The notes under the pieces were generated by a model. The model searched no databases. It saw nothing but the letters and a program-made list of their open reading frames with translations, and was not told where the DNA came from. A program made the position numbers and the translations under genes. Positions 1 through 11,090 of a DNA stretch of 64,000 nucleotides are shown in pieces. Every line of letters starts with the position of its first letter. Position 1 is the first letter of the stretch. Source of the DNA: Selaginella moellendorffii (Eukaryota > Streptophyta > Lycopodiopsida > Selaginellales > Selaginellaceae); assembly GCF_000143415.4 (NCBI RefSeq), contig NW_003314261.1:6609132-6673131 (forward strand). Direction: 5' to 3'.

Positions 1-203
1 TCGGCTCCGATTTCGATCTCGGTGCTCTCATCGGCAAAGAACAGCACACCGTTCGTCAAAGTCTGCGTGATGCTCTGGGAGAAGGTGTACGAGTTGTGGA
101 AGGATGCTCACTGGTGTGGTCTTGCTGCATCTCTGAAGTCACGCACCAGACGTCTTACACAGTCACGATTCGCTCCAGGGAAAACGGGGAAAACGGTACG
201 TAA
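1..203 (+). CDS. 3' end of an unrecognised protein (partial)
   Basis: An open frame enters the window at base 3 and reads about 66 codons to a TAA at 201-203. The peptide contains GALIGKEQHTVRQSLRDALG and then a beta-strand-like stretch with Cys residues (WSCCISEVTHQ). A very good splice donor (GTACGTAA) begins at about base 197, just before that stop, so the real gene may splice onward; a candidate acceptor near 240-272 would add a few residues and stop near 289. I do not recognise the family and the 5' part lies outside the window. The frame is supported; function is unknown. Confidence 0.4.
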   Translation, partial: GSDFDLGALIGKEQHTVRQSLRDALGEGVRVVEGCSLVWSCCISEVTHQTSYTVTIRSRENGENGT

Positions 204-540
204 AAGACTGAGCCTGTGCGCCTCTGGTCGACTGATTAGCTCACATCCGTCGGTATCCAGGGAACTGTGTAGGTGGTGATCAGCATTGATCCCGTTCCAT
301 GGATCGCATCGACGGTGTCTTTGATGGTGTGTTGGTTTTCAGGACAGATAAATCATTCCCTGTTCCCATGAAGCTAAAGGATACGACATAGACAAAAGGA
401 AGCCTACCTCGGTGGTAATAAGAAATAGAATAAAACGATGCTGGATCACATCACAAGTTATACAGAAAACACTCGTTACTCATGGCTCCATCTGTAGGAA
501 GATTGTAAGGTTGGGAAAATGTCCGATAGAAAAATAAAGC

Positions 541-1573
541 TTACTGCCCATATTTATCCTTCATTTTCTCGGCGATGCGATCCGCATTCTTGCTTGCTCT
601 TCGGACGTCCTTCGCGGCCCTGAAATAGCAACACCCCATGAATCAATTGCCAAAGAATACTCAAATGAACCCATACAAGTCGACACTCAATCTTTGAAGA
701 GCAATAGATCGCCGTTCAAAACTCTCCTGCGGTCCTTCCGATTTTTTAAGCTGGCGAGCCAGGCTCCCGAAGAAGACCCCCAACACCTTCACAGGGCGAC
801 AATTTAGTTAGCCGAAGTTTAGCTATACCACATAGTTTGCAAACCTCGGCAACGACCAGGAAGTAAAACGCCCATGAAACACGTCCGATAAACGACTCCA
901 CCTACATTCATAATCACCTACAATAAAAAGATACGATAAGCCCAAGCTCGTGAATAACATGTACCTCATTCGCACTAAAGCGCTTAGATCGAAAACTTCT
1001 CGCCACTTTCTCTCTCTGCGACAAGCGAGTGAAGCTGAGCCCAAAGTGACAAGGTGAAGCGTACGTTCGAAAACGAGGCCAACGAGTACACGATGGATCC
1101 AAGAGCAGCAAAACAATTGAAAACGATATTTATCCAGAAGCAAGGACCGACTGTCCTTCCTATGCCTGAAGCACCAGCCACAATCGTTACCCCTCCAAGA
1201 ATTATAAGAAGCCTACGCAAGCAAAACAAGAAGTTAGATTCCCAGAACAAATAATTACATGACTGCAACTGACCACCCAGGCGAAAAGTTGGGACTCCCT
1301 CCTTGTATGACCGGAACCATTATAACAATCAAGCCTCCGAACACCTAGGTAGCTGAAGAAATCAATAAACGAGCCCCCAACAAAAGAAAACAAATCCGTG
1401 TACCAGAATGAAAAGATGTAGCAGGTTCAGAGCCCAATCTATCGCCGTAAGCGTCTTCATATCTGAACAGAGAACTTAGTCTCGCAAAGAAAATTTCGAA
1501 AGTGTACAGAACCTGATCGGATCCGAAAGGCTGTTTTCATCTCCAAAATTCTCCCCCGAACTTCCCCTGCCAT
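541..1573 (-). CDS. Small four-helix membrane protein of unknown function, 7 exons
   Basis: Seven exons join in phase through consensus GT-AG introns: 1573-1513, 1462-1404, 1344-1277, 1212-1065, 901-845, 786-671 and 619-541. They encode about 195 residues from ATG at 1573 to TAA at 541. The product starts MAGEVRGRILEMK. It has four hydrophobic segments, at roughly residues 29-52, 64-80, 84-105 and 117-141, the last continuing into FFGSLARQLKKSEG. A charged C-terminal helix ends in KMKDKYGQ. No catalytic motif or Cys pair is visible. Four short helices and charged ends suggest an organelle or endomembrane protein; that is inference. I do not recognise the family. Exon phases all agree, which is strong evidence for the model. 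Confidence 0.75.
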
Positions 1574-1751
1574 GTCATTAGCTCATACACGACACGCAGT
1601 AGTATTAAAAACATCCGACTCGTTGTCCGAGTGAGAAAAAAAAAGTCGGGCCTAAAGCTTCAACAAATACAGCCCAGTTTACAATTAGAAAAGCAGCTAC
1701 AATTATAGTAAAATATACAAACAGCAAGTCTTAGCTCTGGTGCGCTCCAAC

Positions 1752-4700
1752 TCACGACTGAGATGCAACGTACGTCTGATACGGGGAGCTGCGAGTGCCA
1801 GCCCCGTTACCACTCGTGGAACTATTCCCTCCCTGCGCTCTGAAAGAAAGAGGTGGGAAGTCCTCTTCTTTCATTTGGTAAGCCCTCTGGTTTTGCCTGA
1901 AGTAGCAAAACGAGTTTCAGTGGCCAGAATAATCGATAAAACGTTTTGGTACCTTTGCTGGTCATTCGGGGAGGACGGCTGTTGTCTATCTTGACCCGCA
2001 GCCTGCTGCCCCTTAGAGCTCACACGAACGGCTCCAAGCTCAGAGCCCTGCACCGCCCCAAGCGTCCCAAACTCAAGCGGTTCGTTGGACGGGTATACAA
2101 CAATCGACGTGTTCCCATTGCCGTTCATATACACCTGAGAATAAGCTTCCGGTGTCCCCGGCGGATTGCCAGAAGATAATGTTACTGGAGCTGCATGAAC
2201 TGCGTTCCTGTTAAAGCTGTCATGCCATCCTCCTTTGTCACCTGCTTTCCCATGTCCTATGCGACTATTCTGACCACGGCCCACACTACGCTGATAACGA
2301 GGAGGTACATCTCTTTCACACTCCCGTTCTTGATAGCCATCATGTTGGCCTCTGTACTGCCTTTCCCGGTAAGTCTGCCGCTGCAAGACACAACTTAATC
2401 AGAACCAAGGTTTGAAAAGTAGTTTATGACAATTACCGTCCCAGGAAGATAGGTTCCGGTGCCCGCGCGAGCGTCTCCATTAAAGCCAACAGGTCCAGGA
2501 AAAGATCTTCTAGGAATTCGTGGAGACCCCGGCCCATGCTTCAAGTTGACGTTCGAATGAGGTCTCCCAGGACCTTCCCAAATGTAATGACCTTGTAACT
2601 CCTTAGCGAAGGGGAAAAATGCGTGCTGCGGAAGAAACATTGGACCAGTCTGGCAGGCTCGTCCGTAGTCCAAGTTCCGAAGATGATTAGCGAAGTCACT
2701 GCTCAAGAGATCAGACTGACAAACTTGAGCACCATGTCCATCTGTCAACCTGTCTGCGTCTGGATCACCAGAACTAACAGGAATTCCAGCAGCACTGAGC
2801 CTTTCCCCAACACCGAAGACCATCTGCTGCCCCGCCTGGCCGTCTTCGTGTAGTGCATTTGGTGGCATCTCGTTCAGTGTTTCTCCCTCTCCACCCTCGC
2901 GCGGCAACACGTAGTACGAGTTGTAGAGAGGTACATAAGAGAACGGAGAATAGTAAAACGGAGGAACTTGGCCGTCCGCCGGCCTTTGCTTCCGAGACTG
3001 CATGTTACTTGAAACGGCCGCATCGTATGTCGAAGAAAGTAAATGCCCAACCGGTATACCAAGAGACGTTGATGGCCGTTGTGGAGAATACACAGGACTA
3101 GATGCTTCGGAGCTCGGACTTGGTGGTACTGTGACGTCTGTTGGAGGACTTAAGCCAGAATAGACCTGAGAGCCGCCTTGTAGAGCTATATGCGGATACG
3201 AAAAAGTCCCATGGTTTAGCGCTGGCCATGATCCTCCAGGCGGCGGCGGCGGCGGCGGCGGCGGTGGTGGTGGTGGTGCGGGAACAGTATCTGTATAGGC
3301 CAGCTTATCTTCCGAAATCGGCCTTCTGTCGTCCGAACACTCCACTTCGCCCGTCTTATCACCTGTCTCCGAAATATAATCATTTTGTTGAGAGCGTACT
3401 GCGTAATTATTCAGCTCCTGAATAAGTTCACCAGCTGTTGCATTCTTATCAACCTGCTGGTCGTTCTCCGCCTCTAACACACCCTTCTCCACAACCCTGG
3501 GAGATCCTTCACTGGACAGCTTTTCATCCGGCGAAGACATCCTCTCAATGAACTCGGGAGCATCAGGTCGCCTACCGCTCCCATGCCTGTCCCACGTGTT
3601 CAAAAAGAACTTATCCACCTCGTCGGCTACATCCTCCAGAGGGCATTCCAAAATACGGGCTAGCTTACGCGCGCCAAAACCAAATGCATTGCGAATCCGG
3701 TAGAAATTTCCTGTTTCGTCCAACGACAGACACTGTCAGGAGAGAAACCTTACATTAGCAACAAACCTTTGTTCACGCTGCGGCCAAGATTATTGGTAGT
3801 TTTTAAAGGATCTACCACGTTTAGGTACTTCGAACCAAAGACCCGGCTTTGGACAATACTCCCGTTTATGTTCCCGTTGGGCATAACTGCATATGCACGG
3901 CTGCAGGAGTCCAAAAAATGCTTAGTAAGTAGCAAAGGTCCTCCATCTTTCCGCGGTGGCTCAGCTGTAACAGCACAAGGTTAAAACCTCGTCCAGACAA
4001 CAGAAAAGAGAGGTTACCTTGCATATCGGGAAGAGCCGAGAGTGGAATAGGTCCCCATAAACTCAGACAATATTTATCCCAGTCGAAGTTGCTAAAGAAT
4101 TCCAAGAAACGATACAGTACCTGCATCAGCCACCCTTCAAACTAAACGGGCAATAGAATGGTTATAACTTACCCCCAAGGGACCGCGAAGACTTGCATGG
4201 AATACGTGAAATATATAGAGCACGAGTGTCTCTAATGCGTATGTGGATATCAAACCATGATGTGCTCCGAGAATGCGGCTTTCGTAATAACACCAAGCCT
4301 TCACAAGTATAATGCTGCGTTTAAACAAATGGTCTCGGCCTATCAACCGATCGACCTGATAAGTTACGAAGGATTAGAAAACGAGCAACATGTTTAGAAC
4401 TAATACCTCCTCCAGAAAACATAGTGTGCATAAACCACCCAACTGATTAAAAGAAATGTCGACAACAATGTTCTCCACCAGACACTTGATGATCTTCACC
4501 TGCAAAGCCAGGTAGCAAGCTATCATCTATTCGTCACGCTACAGAAAGGAAGAGAAACGAAAACTACCTCGGCCTGGATGTACTGAACCTCTTTCACCCG
4601 AAATTCAGCATCCTTACTGCGTTCCTCCGCTTCAAGCACAGCGCGGACGTCATTCGCCCATGATTCCTGTAAGTGCTGATGCCCACTGAAAGCAGTCAAG

Positions 4701-5072
4701 TCGATATCCCCATCCGGAAGGTATGTTCTCAATGGCACCGAGCCGAATGTAAACACCTACACAGTGACCCACACACTGAGCTAGAAACTTGGTGTCCACG
4801 TACCGCAAACAAACAAGAAAAAAAAGGAAAACAAAGAGAATTCTCACCTCACAGTCGAAGCACTTGCGAATGAGACGCTCCACGTAGTCCGCGACGGCCC
4901 GCCGCCGATCCTCGGAGAATTTGGTGGGCTGAATGCGTGTGATGAGCTCGCCAGTCCTGTTCTCTGCCTGGACCCAGCGCTCATCGTCCAGAGACGAGAA
5001 TAGAGCCGCGAAGGAGGATGATCCGTCAGGCAAAAGGCCGCTTGGCTGTAGCCAGCCTTCAGGATCGCCCAT
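1752..5072 (-). CDS. PAP/OAS1-type nucleotidyltransferase family protein, 9 exons
   Basis: Nine exons (5072-4848, 4756-4568, 4499-4407, 4355-4173, 4120-4018, 3964-3767, 3710-2437, 2380-1953, 1896-1752) join in phase into about 945 residues. Exon 2 carries the nucleotidyltransferase signature GSVPLRTYLPDGDIDLT, with the metal-binding Asp pair in DGDID. The palm and PAP-associated regions follow (VKIIKCLVENIVVDISFNQ, RSIILVKAWCYYESRI, GPL/VLYRFLEFF). The conserved SKYLNVVDPLKTTNNLGRSV block is next, and its junction to NFYRIRNAF is rebuilt by splicing. The long exon 7 is disordered, with a Pro run. The end keeps the family's EEDFPPLS motif. Plants have several such proteins, resembling terminal nucleotidyltransferases, with poorly known substrates. 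The ATG at 5072 fits the family N-terminus (MGDPEGWLQP). Confidence 0.9.
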
Positions 5073-6092
5073 GCAAGCCCCAATGCAGTAAGGCTCACAA
5101 AGATTTCATGAACTGCAGCGCCTAGATATCCCACTACCGATGATTCCAATACCTCCTGCGCGAAATGTAGCGCCAGTTCTGGAAGCACCGACGCCCATCC
5201 GCTCGCCGGCGCCGACGATCGATCGATCCCCTGAAATTTCACGATCCTCCGGCGCCGACAGCCGCTGCTATCTTCGCCGCGCACGGAAATCTCCCCTCAA
5301 GAGGATCACATTTACAGCCGCCACACCGCCCCACCGGCCTCCCTCTTCCCAGCAAACCCTAGAAACCCTAGCTATGGCGTGCTAGGTGCAAGGAGCTAGT
5401 AGAATTACGTTTTGACTTTTACTTAACCAGATTGGCAGCATTGTGGTTATTTACGTCTCTCTGGGCGGTCCCCGGTTCGAATTTACGGTGGCGTTCTTAC
5501 TGGCGACCAAGATTATCACATTCCAAACGTTGATGTAACGCGGGATCTCGACCGTCGCGCGCCGCGTGGCGTGGAGCGAGCGCGGCCGTGGATGGCAGCA
5601 CACCGACGGTCGCGATGCGCTCTCACTTGCGCATGGCAACTGCCGTTGGCAACTGCTCTTTTCTCGTTTTGTCTTCTGGTTTGCTTTGTTTGGCCACACT
5701 TCGCCTCTCAGGTTTCTCGCTTGCGCCCTCCGCGACAAAAAAGAGGGGGAAAAAAAAGAACAAGAGATTTGCCTAGGGCTTCCTCCAGCTCTCTTCTCGA
5801 TTCTTTCGATCGATCCATTCTTTTGATCTTCTCGATCTTCATCTTCCTCGCGGGAGCTCAATCCACCGCCTCACCATAATCCAGGCGCGCGGCTCCGTGA
5901 AATCTCGAAGGCGCGCAGGTTTGTGACAATCTCGCTGTTCTTGTGTGGATCCTACATTCTTTCCTCGTGTTCTTCCCCTCCCTTCTTTGTCCTTTTCTTC
6001 TTCCTCTCGACCGGACACCAGGTAGGGCTTGGATCAAGTTGACCTAATCTTCGTCTTTCTTGTGCGCCTGGCAGGGAGAGCACGACGATTTG
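5073..6092. promoter_or_regulatory. Divergent intergenic region and 5' UTRs
   Basis: This 1 kb separates the nucleotidyltransferase start (minus, 5072) from the secreted-peptide start (plus, 6093). The right half is probably the peptide's 5' UTR: a GT-AG intron (about 5919-6074) fits between GCGCGCAG/GTTTGTGA and CCTGGCAG/GGAGAG. Small open frames in both directions look like GC-rich shadows. No clear TATA box was identified. Confidence 0.4.
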
Positions 6093-6341
6093 ATGGCTTC
6101 TCCAGCTGGAATCTCCAAGCTCCTGCTCGTGGCTTGCCTCTTGGGGATGATCTTGTCCGCGGCGATCGCCCCGGTTGAATCGCATCGGCCTCTCTTGGAT
6201 GGGGCGGGCGGCAGCTCCTTCTTTGCCCAGGAGATCGACGATCTCTCCCTGGAGCAGCAGGAGAAGGTCATGGATAATCTGGCGCGCAGCATGGATTCCG
6301 CCAATCGGCGCCTCTTGCAGCAGGATCCTTACAGCGGATGA
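6093..6341 (+). CDS. Small secreted peptide precursor (82 aa)
   Basis: An 82-residue protein starts MASPAGISKLLLVACLLG. It has a clear signal peptide (hydrophobic core residues 8-22, likely cleavage after a small residue near 22-27), then a Cys-free acidic region rich in Glu/Gln, an Arg pair (NRRLL) and the terminus QQDPYSG. This is the layout of a plant peptide-hormone precursor: signal peptide, variable pro-region, conserved tail. The tail does not match CLE, RGF, CEP, IDA or PSK sequences I know. A weak likeness to the DY-containing PSY tails cannot be pressed. The upstream ATG-like positions are out of a signal-peptide context, so 6093 is chosen. A polyadenylation-like AATAAA lies near 6473. 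Confidence 0.6.
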   Translation: MASPAGISKLLLVACLLGMILSAAIAPVESHRPLLDGAGGSSFFAQEIDDLSLEQQEKVMDNLARSMDSANRRLLQQDPYSG

Positions 6342-6692
6342 TCGATTGCGAGGATCAAATGGCCTCGCAGTAGCTCCTCCACACCCAAAGATTTTTAGAT
6401 GATTCTTCTTTCTTCTTCTTCTTCTTCTCATAGAACCTACATTCTCTCACTTTTGGTTGTTTGATCCACTCCAATAAAGGGCTTCTTTCGTTTCACGCTG
6501 TTCTTCGTCTCCATCGATCACAGAGAAATTTTGGGAAGCTCCCGCTCCCATCCATCGATTGATCGATCGGCCATTCCTTTTCAGTTAGAGAAAACATTCC
6601 TGGATTTTCTGTCCGTTATGGAAGTTTATATTCCTTTATAGGTACTAGGATTGGCGGGCTAGGGTAATTTGAGGGCGCGAGGCGCGATCGCC

Positions 6693-8270
6693 ATGGTTCA
6701 TGGAGGAGACGATGCGGCATCGCTGTGCAGCAGCTCCACCAGATCATCCGGTAAGCGGCGATCCGATCTTGATCCTCTCTAGAGTCCAGCATTGTTCTCT
6801 AGCAGCTCGGAGGTCTCGCTTCCTGATAATCCAGCCGTGTTGGATGGATTTCTTGCTTTTCCTCCAGAGATCTCGCCTTGATTGCTGGCACTGGCGATTT
6901 CATCGCAGTCCAGATGGAAGGGGAGTGTGTCTCTGTCGTAAACGTGTGGTTTCGTGTGACAGGAACGAGGTGCTCGTTTGGGCCGCTACAGTCCATGGCT
7001 GCTCGTGACGAGCTACGACGCCGGCGGAGGGAAGAACTTCGAGCGAGATATGAGAACACTAAAAGGCAAAAGGAAGTACGTCAGCATTGCGTTTGTTTTT
7101 CCTCATCTTCCAAAGAGTTTGCTTTCTTTTCAGATGGAGCTGAAAGCGAGGGTGCAGAGAGAAGCGGAGCTGGAGAAGCTACAGAGGAAAGCTTATGTGG
7201 AGCAAAAGAAGCTGGCCGAGAAACAAAGGCTCGAGGTTGGTCAATTGTTTTTGGCAAGCTCGGATCTGATGATCGATGGGTTTTCTTTATTGGTAGAAAG
7301 AGGAAGAGAAGAAGAAACAGCGTGAGCTGTGGTGCCAGCAGTTCGAGCTTGCAGCATTGCATTGCTCGCGGAAGAAACTTGTGTACTACGGAATGCTGCC
7401 ATGGAAGAGACTGATTTGGAACGAGAGGTATGCGAGAAAACTAAGTGGGATGATTGCAACTACAAGTTCTATAGGTTGGCGTTACATGAGAAGGTCGCTG
7501 TCTGTACAGAACGAAGATGGACAAGGCGTGGACGCACTGTTCATTGGTTCTAGAGCGGAAGATTTTTGCTGCCTGGTGGAGCTGTGTCTCGGATAGGATG
7601 AACGAGGCTGCAGAGACAATCGGAAAGTTTCGGGGGAGATGGTGCCAAGTTCTGTGCCTACGCTTGTGGCTCAAGACGCTGAAAATGACAAAGTTCTACT
7701 GCTCCCACCTGGTGAAAAGATGTCTTTATAGCTTCAAAGAGGTACTGCTAGTCCTGAACACGCGTCCAAAGCTAACGCTATTGCAACAGGCTGTTGAAAC
7801 TAGAGGTTTCTACGAGGAAACAAGCGCCATTTGTAACCATATTCGCCTGTGCAAATGGATTTGGAACAAGTGGAAAGTGGCATCAAAGACTTCCAAGGAT
7901 GAGCTCTTTCTAAAAGAGCAAATCGCAATCGGCCGCGCAAAGAGGTACGCGGATTCCAACAAGTACAGCTCAAACTTAGACATCTCTTTTGGTTGGTGGT
8001 ATCAGAGCTCGCTGCATGCGCTGCATGAACGCTTGGAAGTATGCCATTTCAGACGAGCTGTCTGAGAAGAAGAAACAGGAAAGCCGAGCGGCAACTTGGG
8101 CCAAGATCAACACCTGGCTGGAAGAATATCACAGGGTATGGTTAAATCTACAAAAGCTTGTGATCACGCTAATTCCCGGCAAACCCTGGCAGGAGAGAAT
8201 CGCAAAGCTCGAAGAGGAAACAACACCACCAGAAAGAGGTTCTCTGGAGCAAACGATAGGATCTTCGTGA
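6693..8270 (+). CDS. Trp-rich helical protein resembling Sfi1/centrin-binding repeats, 8 exons
   Basis: Eight exons (6693-6750, 6963-7075, 7134-7235, 7297-7427, 7510-7741, 7790-7944, 8006-8135, 8193-8270) join in phase into about 332 residues. Residues 30-110 are an Arg/Glu/Lys-rich coiled coil (RRRRREELRARYENTKRQKE and onward). The rest has regularly spaced Trp with hydrophobics (LPWKRLIW, RKIFAAWWSC, GRWCQVL, LCKWIWNKWKVA, MNAWKYAI, ATWAKINTWLEEYHR). This spacing resembles the Sfi1 centrin-binding repeat, in which Trp sits on a long helix. A role at a microtubule-organising or basal-body structure is inference; lycophytes make flagellate sperm, so basal-body genes are expected. The junction at 7427/7510 was chosen over 7474 because only it keeps the frame open. 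Confidence 0.6.
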
Positions 8271-8597
8271 AGTCTAGGACAGGTGGCGGCCTATCACGTG
8301 GCCAATGAGCGTTTGTTCCTAAAATTAGCGACGCCATCGCCGCCGTCTATCGGGTCTCGAGGCGCATGGAGGAAGGATGGTGTTTAACGGGAGGCATGGA
8401 GGAAACGCACAGGGGCAGGGAAAAGAAGGAAGAAAACGAGCTGCGCACTTGCTCGGGGGGTGGGAGCTTCATTACTATCGTCGTCGCGGTGCTCTAGCGA
8501 CGAGCAACGATTGCTGGGAAAGAAAAATGCTGGGCGGAGTTGGGAAGCACGACAAGTGATGCGGGAATGTAGGCAGGGAGATTTGGTTTTTCGGGGG
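8271..8597. other. Short intergenic stretch before SEIPIN
   Basis: This 327 bp lies between the Trp-rich gene and SEIPIN. The SEIPIN frame stays open upstream to about 8460 with an in-frame ATG at 8558 (MRECRQGDLVFRG), so translation could begin earlier. Nothing else is visible. Confidence 0.3.
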
Positions 8598-10411
8598 ATG
8601 GCGTCTTCGATTCTTCCAGGTTCGGTTGCTCGAGAGCCTGACAGCGGTTGCTTCCCCGAAAGGGTCGGCGACAGCGCGTCCGGATCGTCGTGCGTGCTCC
8701 ATGATGAAGAGGTGGCCGAGAGCTCGGGTTTTCGCCAGGCACGCATCGATAAAGGGGCCGAGGAGGACTCTGGCGAGTGCTCGGGCTCGGGGACTGGCCG
8801 TTTTGAGGTTCCCGACGTTGACAACGGATGGGAGGTGGCTTTTGATTCGGACGAGGACGATGGTGGCAAGCATCCGGACATGGATAGGCAGCCTTTGTTG
8901 TTCGAGAACGGTAGCAGTAGCAACGAAAGCCAGGGGGTCGATGAACAGGACGAGGGGCTGACAATGCCGCCGTTAGTCGAGAAGTCTGCCTGTTTTGAGA
9001 CTGCTCCAGTCCCGGCACCGGCCCCGCATCGAAGAAGAGAAGTGTACAAGATGCCAACGCACAAGGAGCAGCCGGAGAGCCATCTCCTGCTATGGCCAGT
9101 TGGTTTTTTGATCAACGCGATCGGCTTCCAGTTCAAGATGATCGGCTACACCATGTCAATTGCGATGCTACTGTTTAGCATCTGCTTCTCGATGGTGACG
9201 GAACCAATCCATAGGACTGTGGAGGCCAAGAACAAGGTGACGGGGAAGATCAGCGATGGCATCTCCGTTATAACTCAGCTCCAGATTATGCTCTGGGAGG
9301 CTGCTGCAGACATTGGTCCAAAGGTGAGCAGGATGGTGAAGAGGATGGGATATGGTGTTTTGTCAGCGGCATACGTGTTTATGCTCTTGAACCTCCTCTT
9401 GGTTCCTGCCATTCTCATGGACGTGGTGCTGATGTCCCGGCTCGTGGAAGAACCAGTCCAGCTGCGGGAAAGCATAAACTTCGACTACACCGAGGCTCGT
9501 CCGAGTGCACGAGTTCCTCTCTTCCCTCAGGTTGTAACGGATAAGAGCGTCAGCAGCTTGAAAGCCTGGGCAATCCCGAAGACGCACAGCTTCCACATCA
9601 CGGCAACCTTGCAGCTACCCGAATCCGACCACAACATGCGCCTCGGGATGTTCCAGGTACGTATGGAAGTTCCTTTTCTTTCTTGCTTTCTGGTTTTTGT
9701 TTGCTTTGGACGTGGTTTGCTCACAGGCTTTGTGAAATGAAACAGGTGACGGCTGAGATCCTGGCAGTGAACGGCGTGGTGCTGTCTCGGTTCACGCATC
9801 CCTGCATGCTCCGCTACCGAAGTCGTCCGATCCGGTACGCAAAGACAGCGATGCTGGCGGTGCCACTTATCCTAGGACTGGAGGTGGAGTCGCAGACTCT
9901 CGTCCTAAAGCTGGTGGAAGCGTACGAAGAGCGATCGAGCAGCAGCTACCCGGGCAGTGCCAAGATATTGCTGGAACCGAGGGCCGGATTCGGTCCTGGA
10001 GCCGGGCTGCCGGAGATCTACAACGCGGAGGTGCTCGTCCAGTCGCAGCTTCCGTGGCTCAAGTCGGTCCTGTACAAGTGGAAGTGGACGTGCTACGTGT
10101 GGGGGGCGGTGCTCATCTTCGTGCTGGAGGTGGCAGCCATGGTGTGCTGCTGCCGGAACGTCTTGCTGGTATCACCGTCGGGAGCTTCTCCAGAGAAATC
10201 ACCAGCGGAAGAACAGGCGGTGAGGCGGCCAGCGAGGAGGAAGAGGGTGTCTTTCAAGGACGATTTGCCGCGGGCAAGGGCCGCCGCCGCTGGAATCGGG
10301 ACCCGGCCCAGCGACATTGATAAGTTTGTGGAGAAGGAGCTCGAGGCCTTGTCCGGGACCAAAGAGAAGCTTTCGTCCGTGCAGGAGGGAGGAGGGGCCT
10401 CGAGTCAGTAG
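8598..10411 (+). CDS. SEIPIN: SEIPIN-like lipid-droplet biogenesis protein
   Basis: Two exons (8598-9656 and 9746-10411), joined at TTCCAG/GTACGT and ACAG/GTGACG, give about 574 residues. The first 160 are acidic and disordered. TM1 lies near residues 165-195 (LLLWPVGFLINAIGF onward). The lumenal seipin core follows, with SFHITATLQLPESDHN, LGMFQVTAEILAVNG and the diagnostic PCMLRYRSRPIR. TM2 is near residues 466-487 (CYVWGAVLIFVLEVA), then a basic tail with RRKRVSFKDDLP. Seipins form ring-shaped ER complexes at sites of lipid-droplet formation. The long N-terminal extension is typical of one plant subgroup. The start at 8598 is a choice; 8558 is in frame too. An AATAAA lies just after the stop near 10430. 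Confidence 0.9.
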
Positions 10412-10649
10412 TAAGTAAGTTTGCTTCTCAATAAACATTTCTTGGCTTTGCTGCAAGAGTTATCCGAGAGCTATCGCTTCAAACAAGTATACGTGGATCA
10501 GGATCTCACGACTTCTTTCAAAAAAAAAAAGTGAAAGTGATGCTTTCAGCTTGTTTACGAGTGGTGTGATTCGTTCCTTCTCAAATTTTCTTTCTGCATG
10601 CGTTGGTGTCTGGTGAAACTTTCTACCTGAAAAAACCATGAAATCAAAC

Positions 10650-11090
10650 TTCAAAATGAGTTTACCTGGTCAAAAACCTGGGCATCTCCTGGACACTGGG
10701 ACAACCCATGCAGATCTTTCTCAATGATTTTCACAACAAAGCCTGTCATAACTTATCGGTTGCCATGGTTGGTCAGGTGGTGCTTAGAAGAACTCTCGCA
10801 AATGGTGCAAAGGACGTTAACTGCACTGCAAAACTCTTCAAAGGACGTCTCTGCCCGGTCACAAAACAAATGTGAAGCACAAAACAAAGAGAAGAATACA
10901 AAGAATAACATACCTGAAGCTCATCGAGTCTCTTAAAACAAGCTGCATAGAATCTTCACCTCTTCAGCAATTTCCTCTGGAGGAACAGTCGCCCAGGAAA
11001 ATTGACTACCACCAACCATGGCCAAGAACTGATCCATTGTAGGATCCACCCCGGTACGTCCTTGGACTGCTTCTTCTACCAAGCCGTTTA
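10650..11090 (-). pseudogene. Broken gene copy 1 (unrecognised family)
   Basis: Read leftwards from about 11090, the minus strand encodes VEEAVQGRTGVDPTMDQF, then MVGGSQFSWATVPPEEIAEE. A one-base frame slip follows before FYAACFKRLDELQ and a GTATGT donor. A next exon carries ETSFEEFCSAVNVLCTICES, and about 12 codons later the frame hits a stop. The shift and the stop point to a pseudogene. A related copy lies 1.7 kb to the right. The parent family is not recognised. Confidence 0.5.

Noticed and set aside
8384-9136. Long minus-strand frames across 8.4-9.1 kb
   Set aside because: Antisense to the SEIPIN first exon; Ser/Pro-rich and without a domain.
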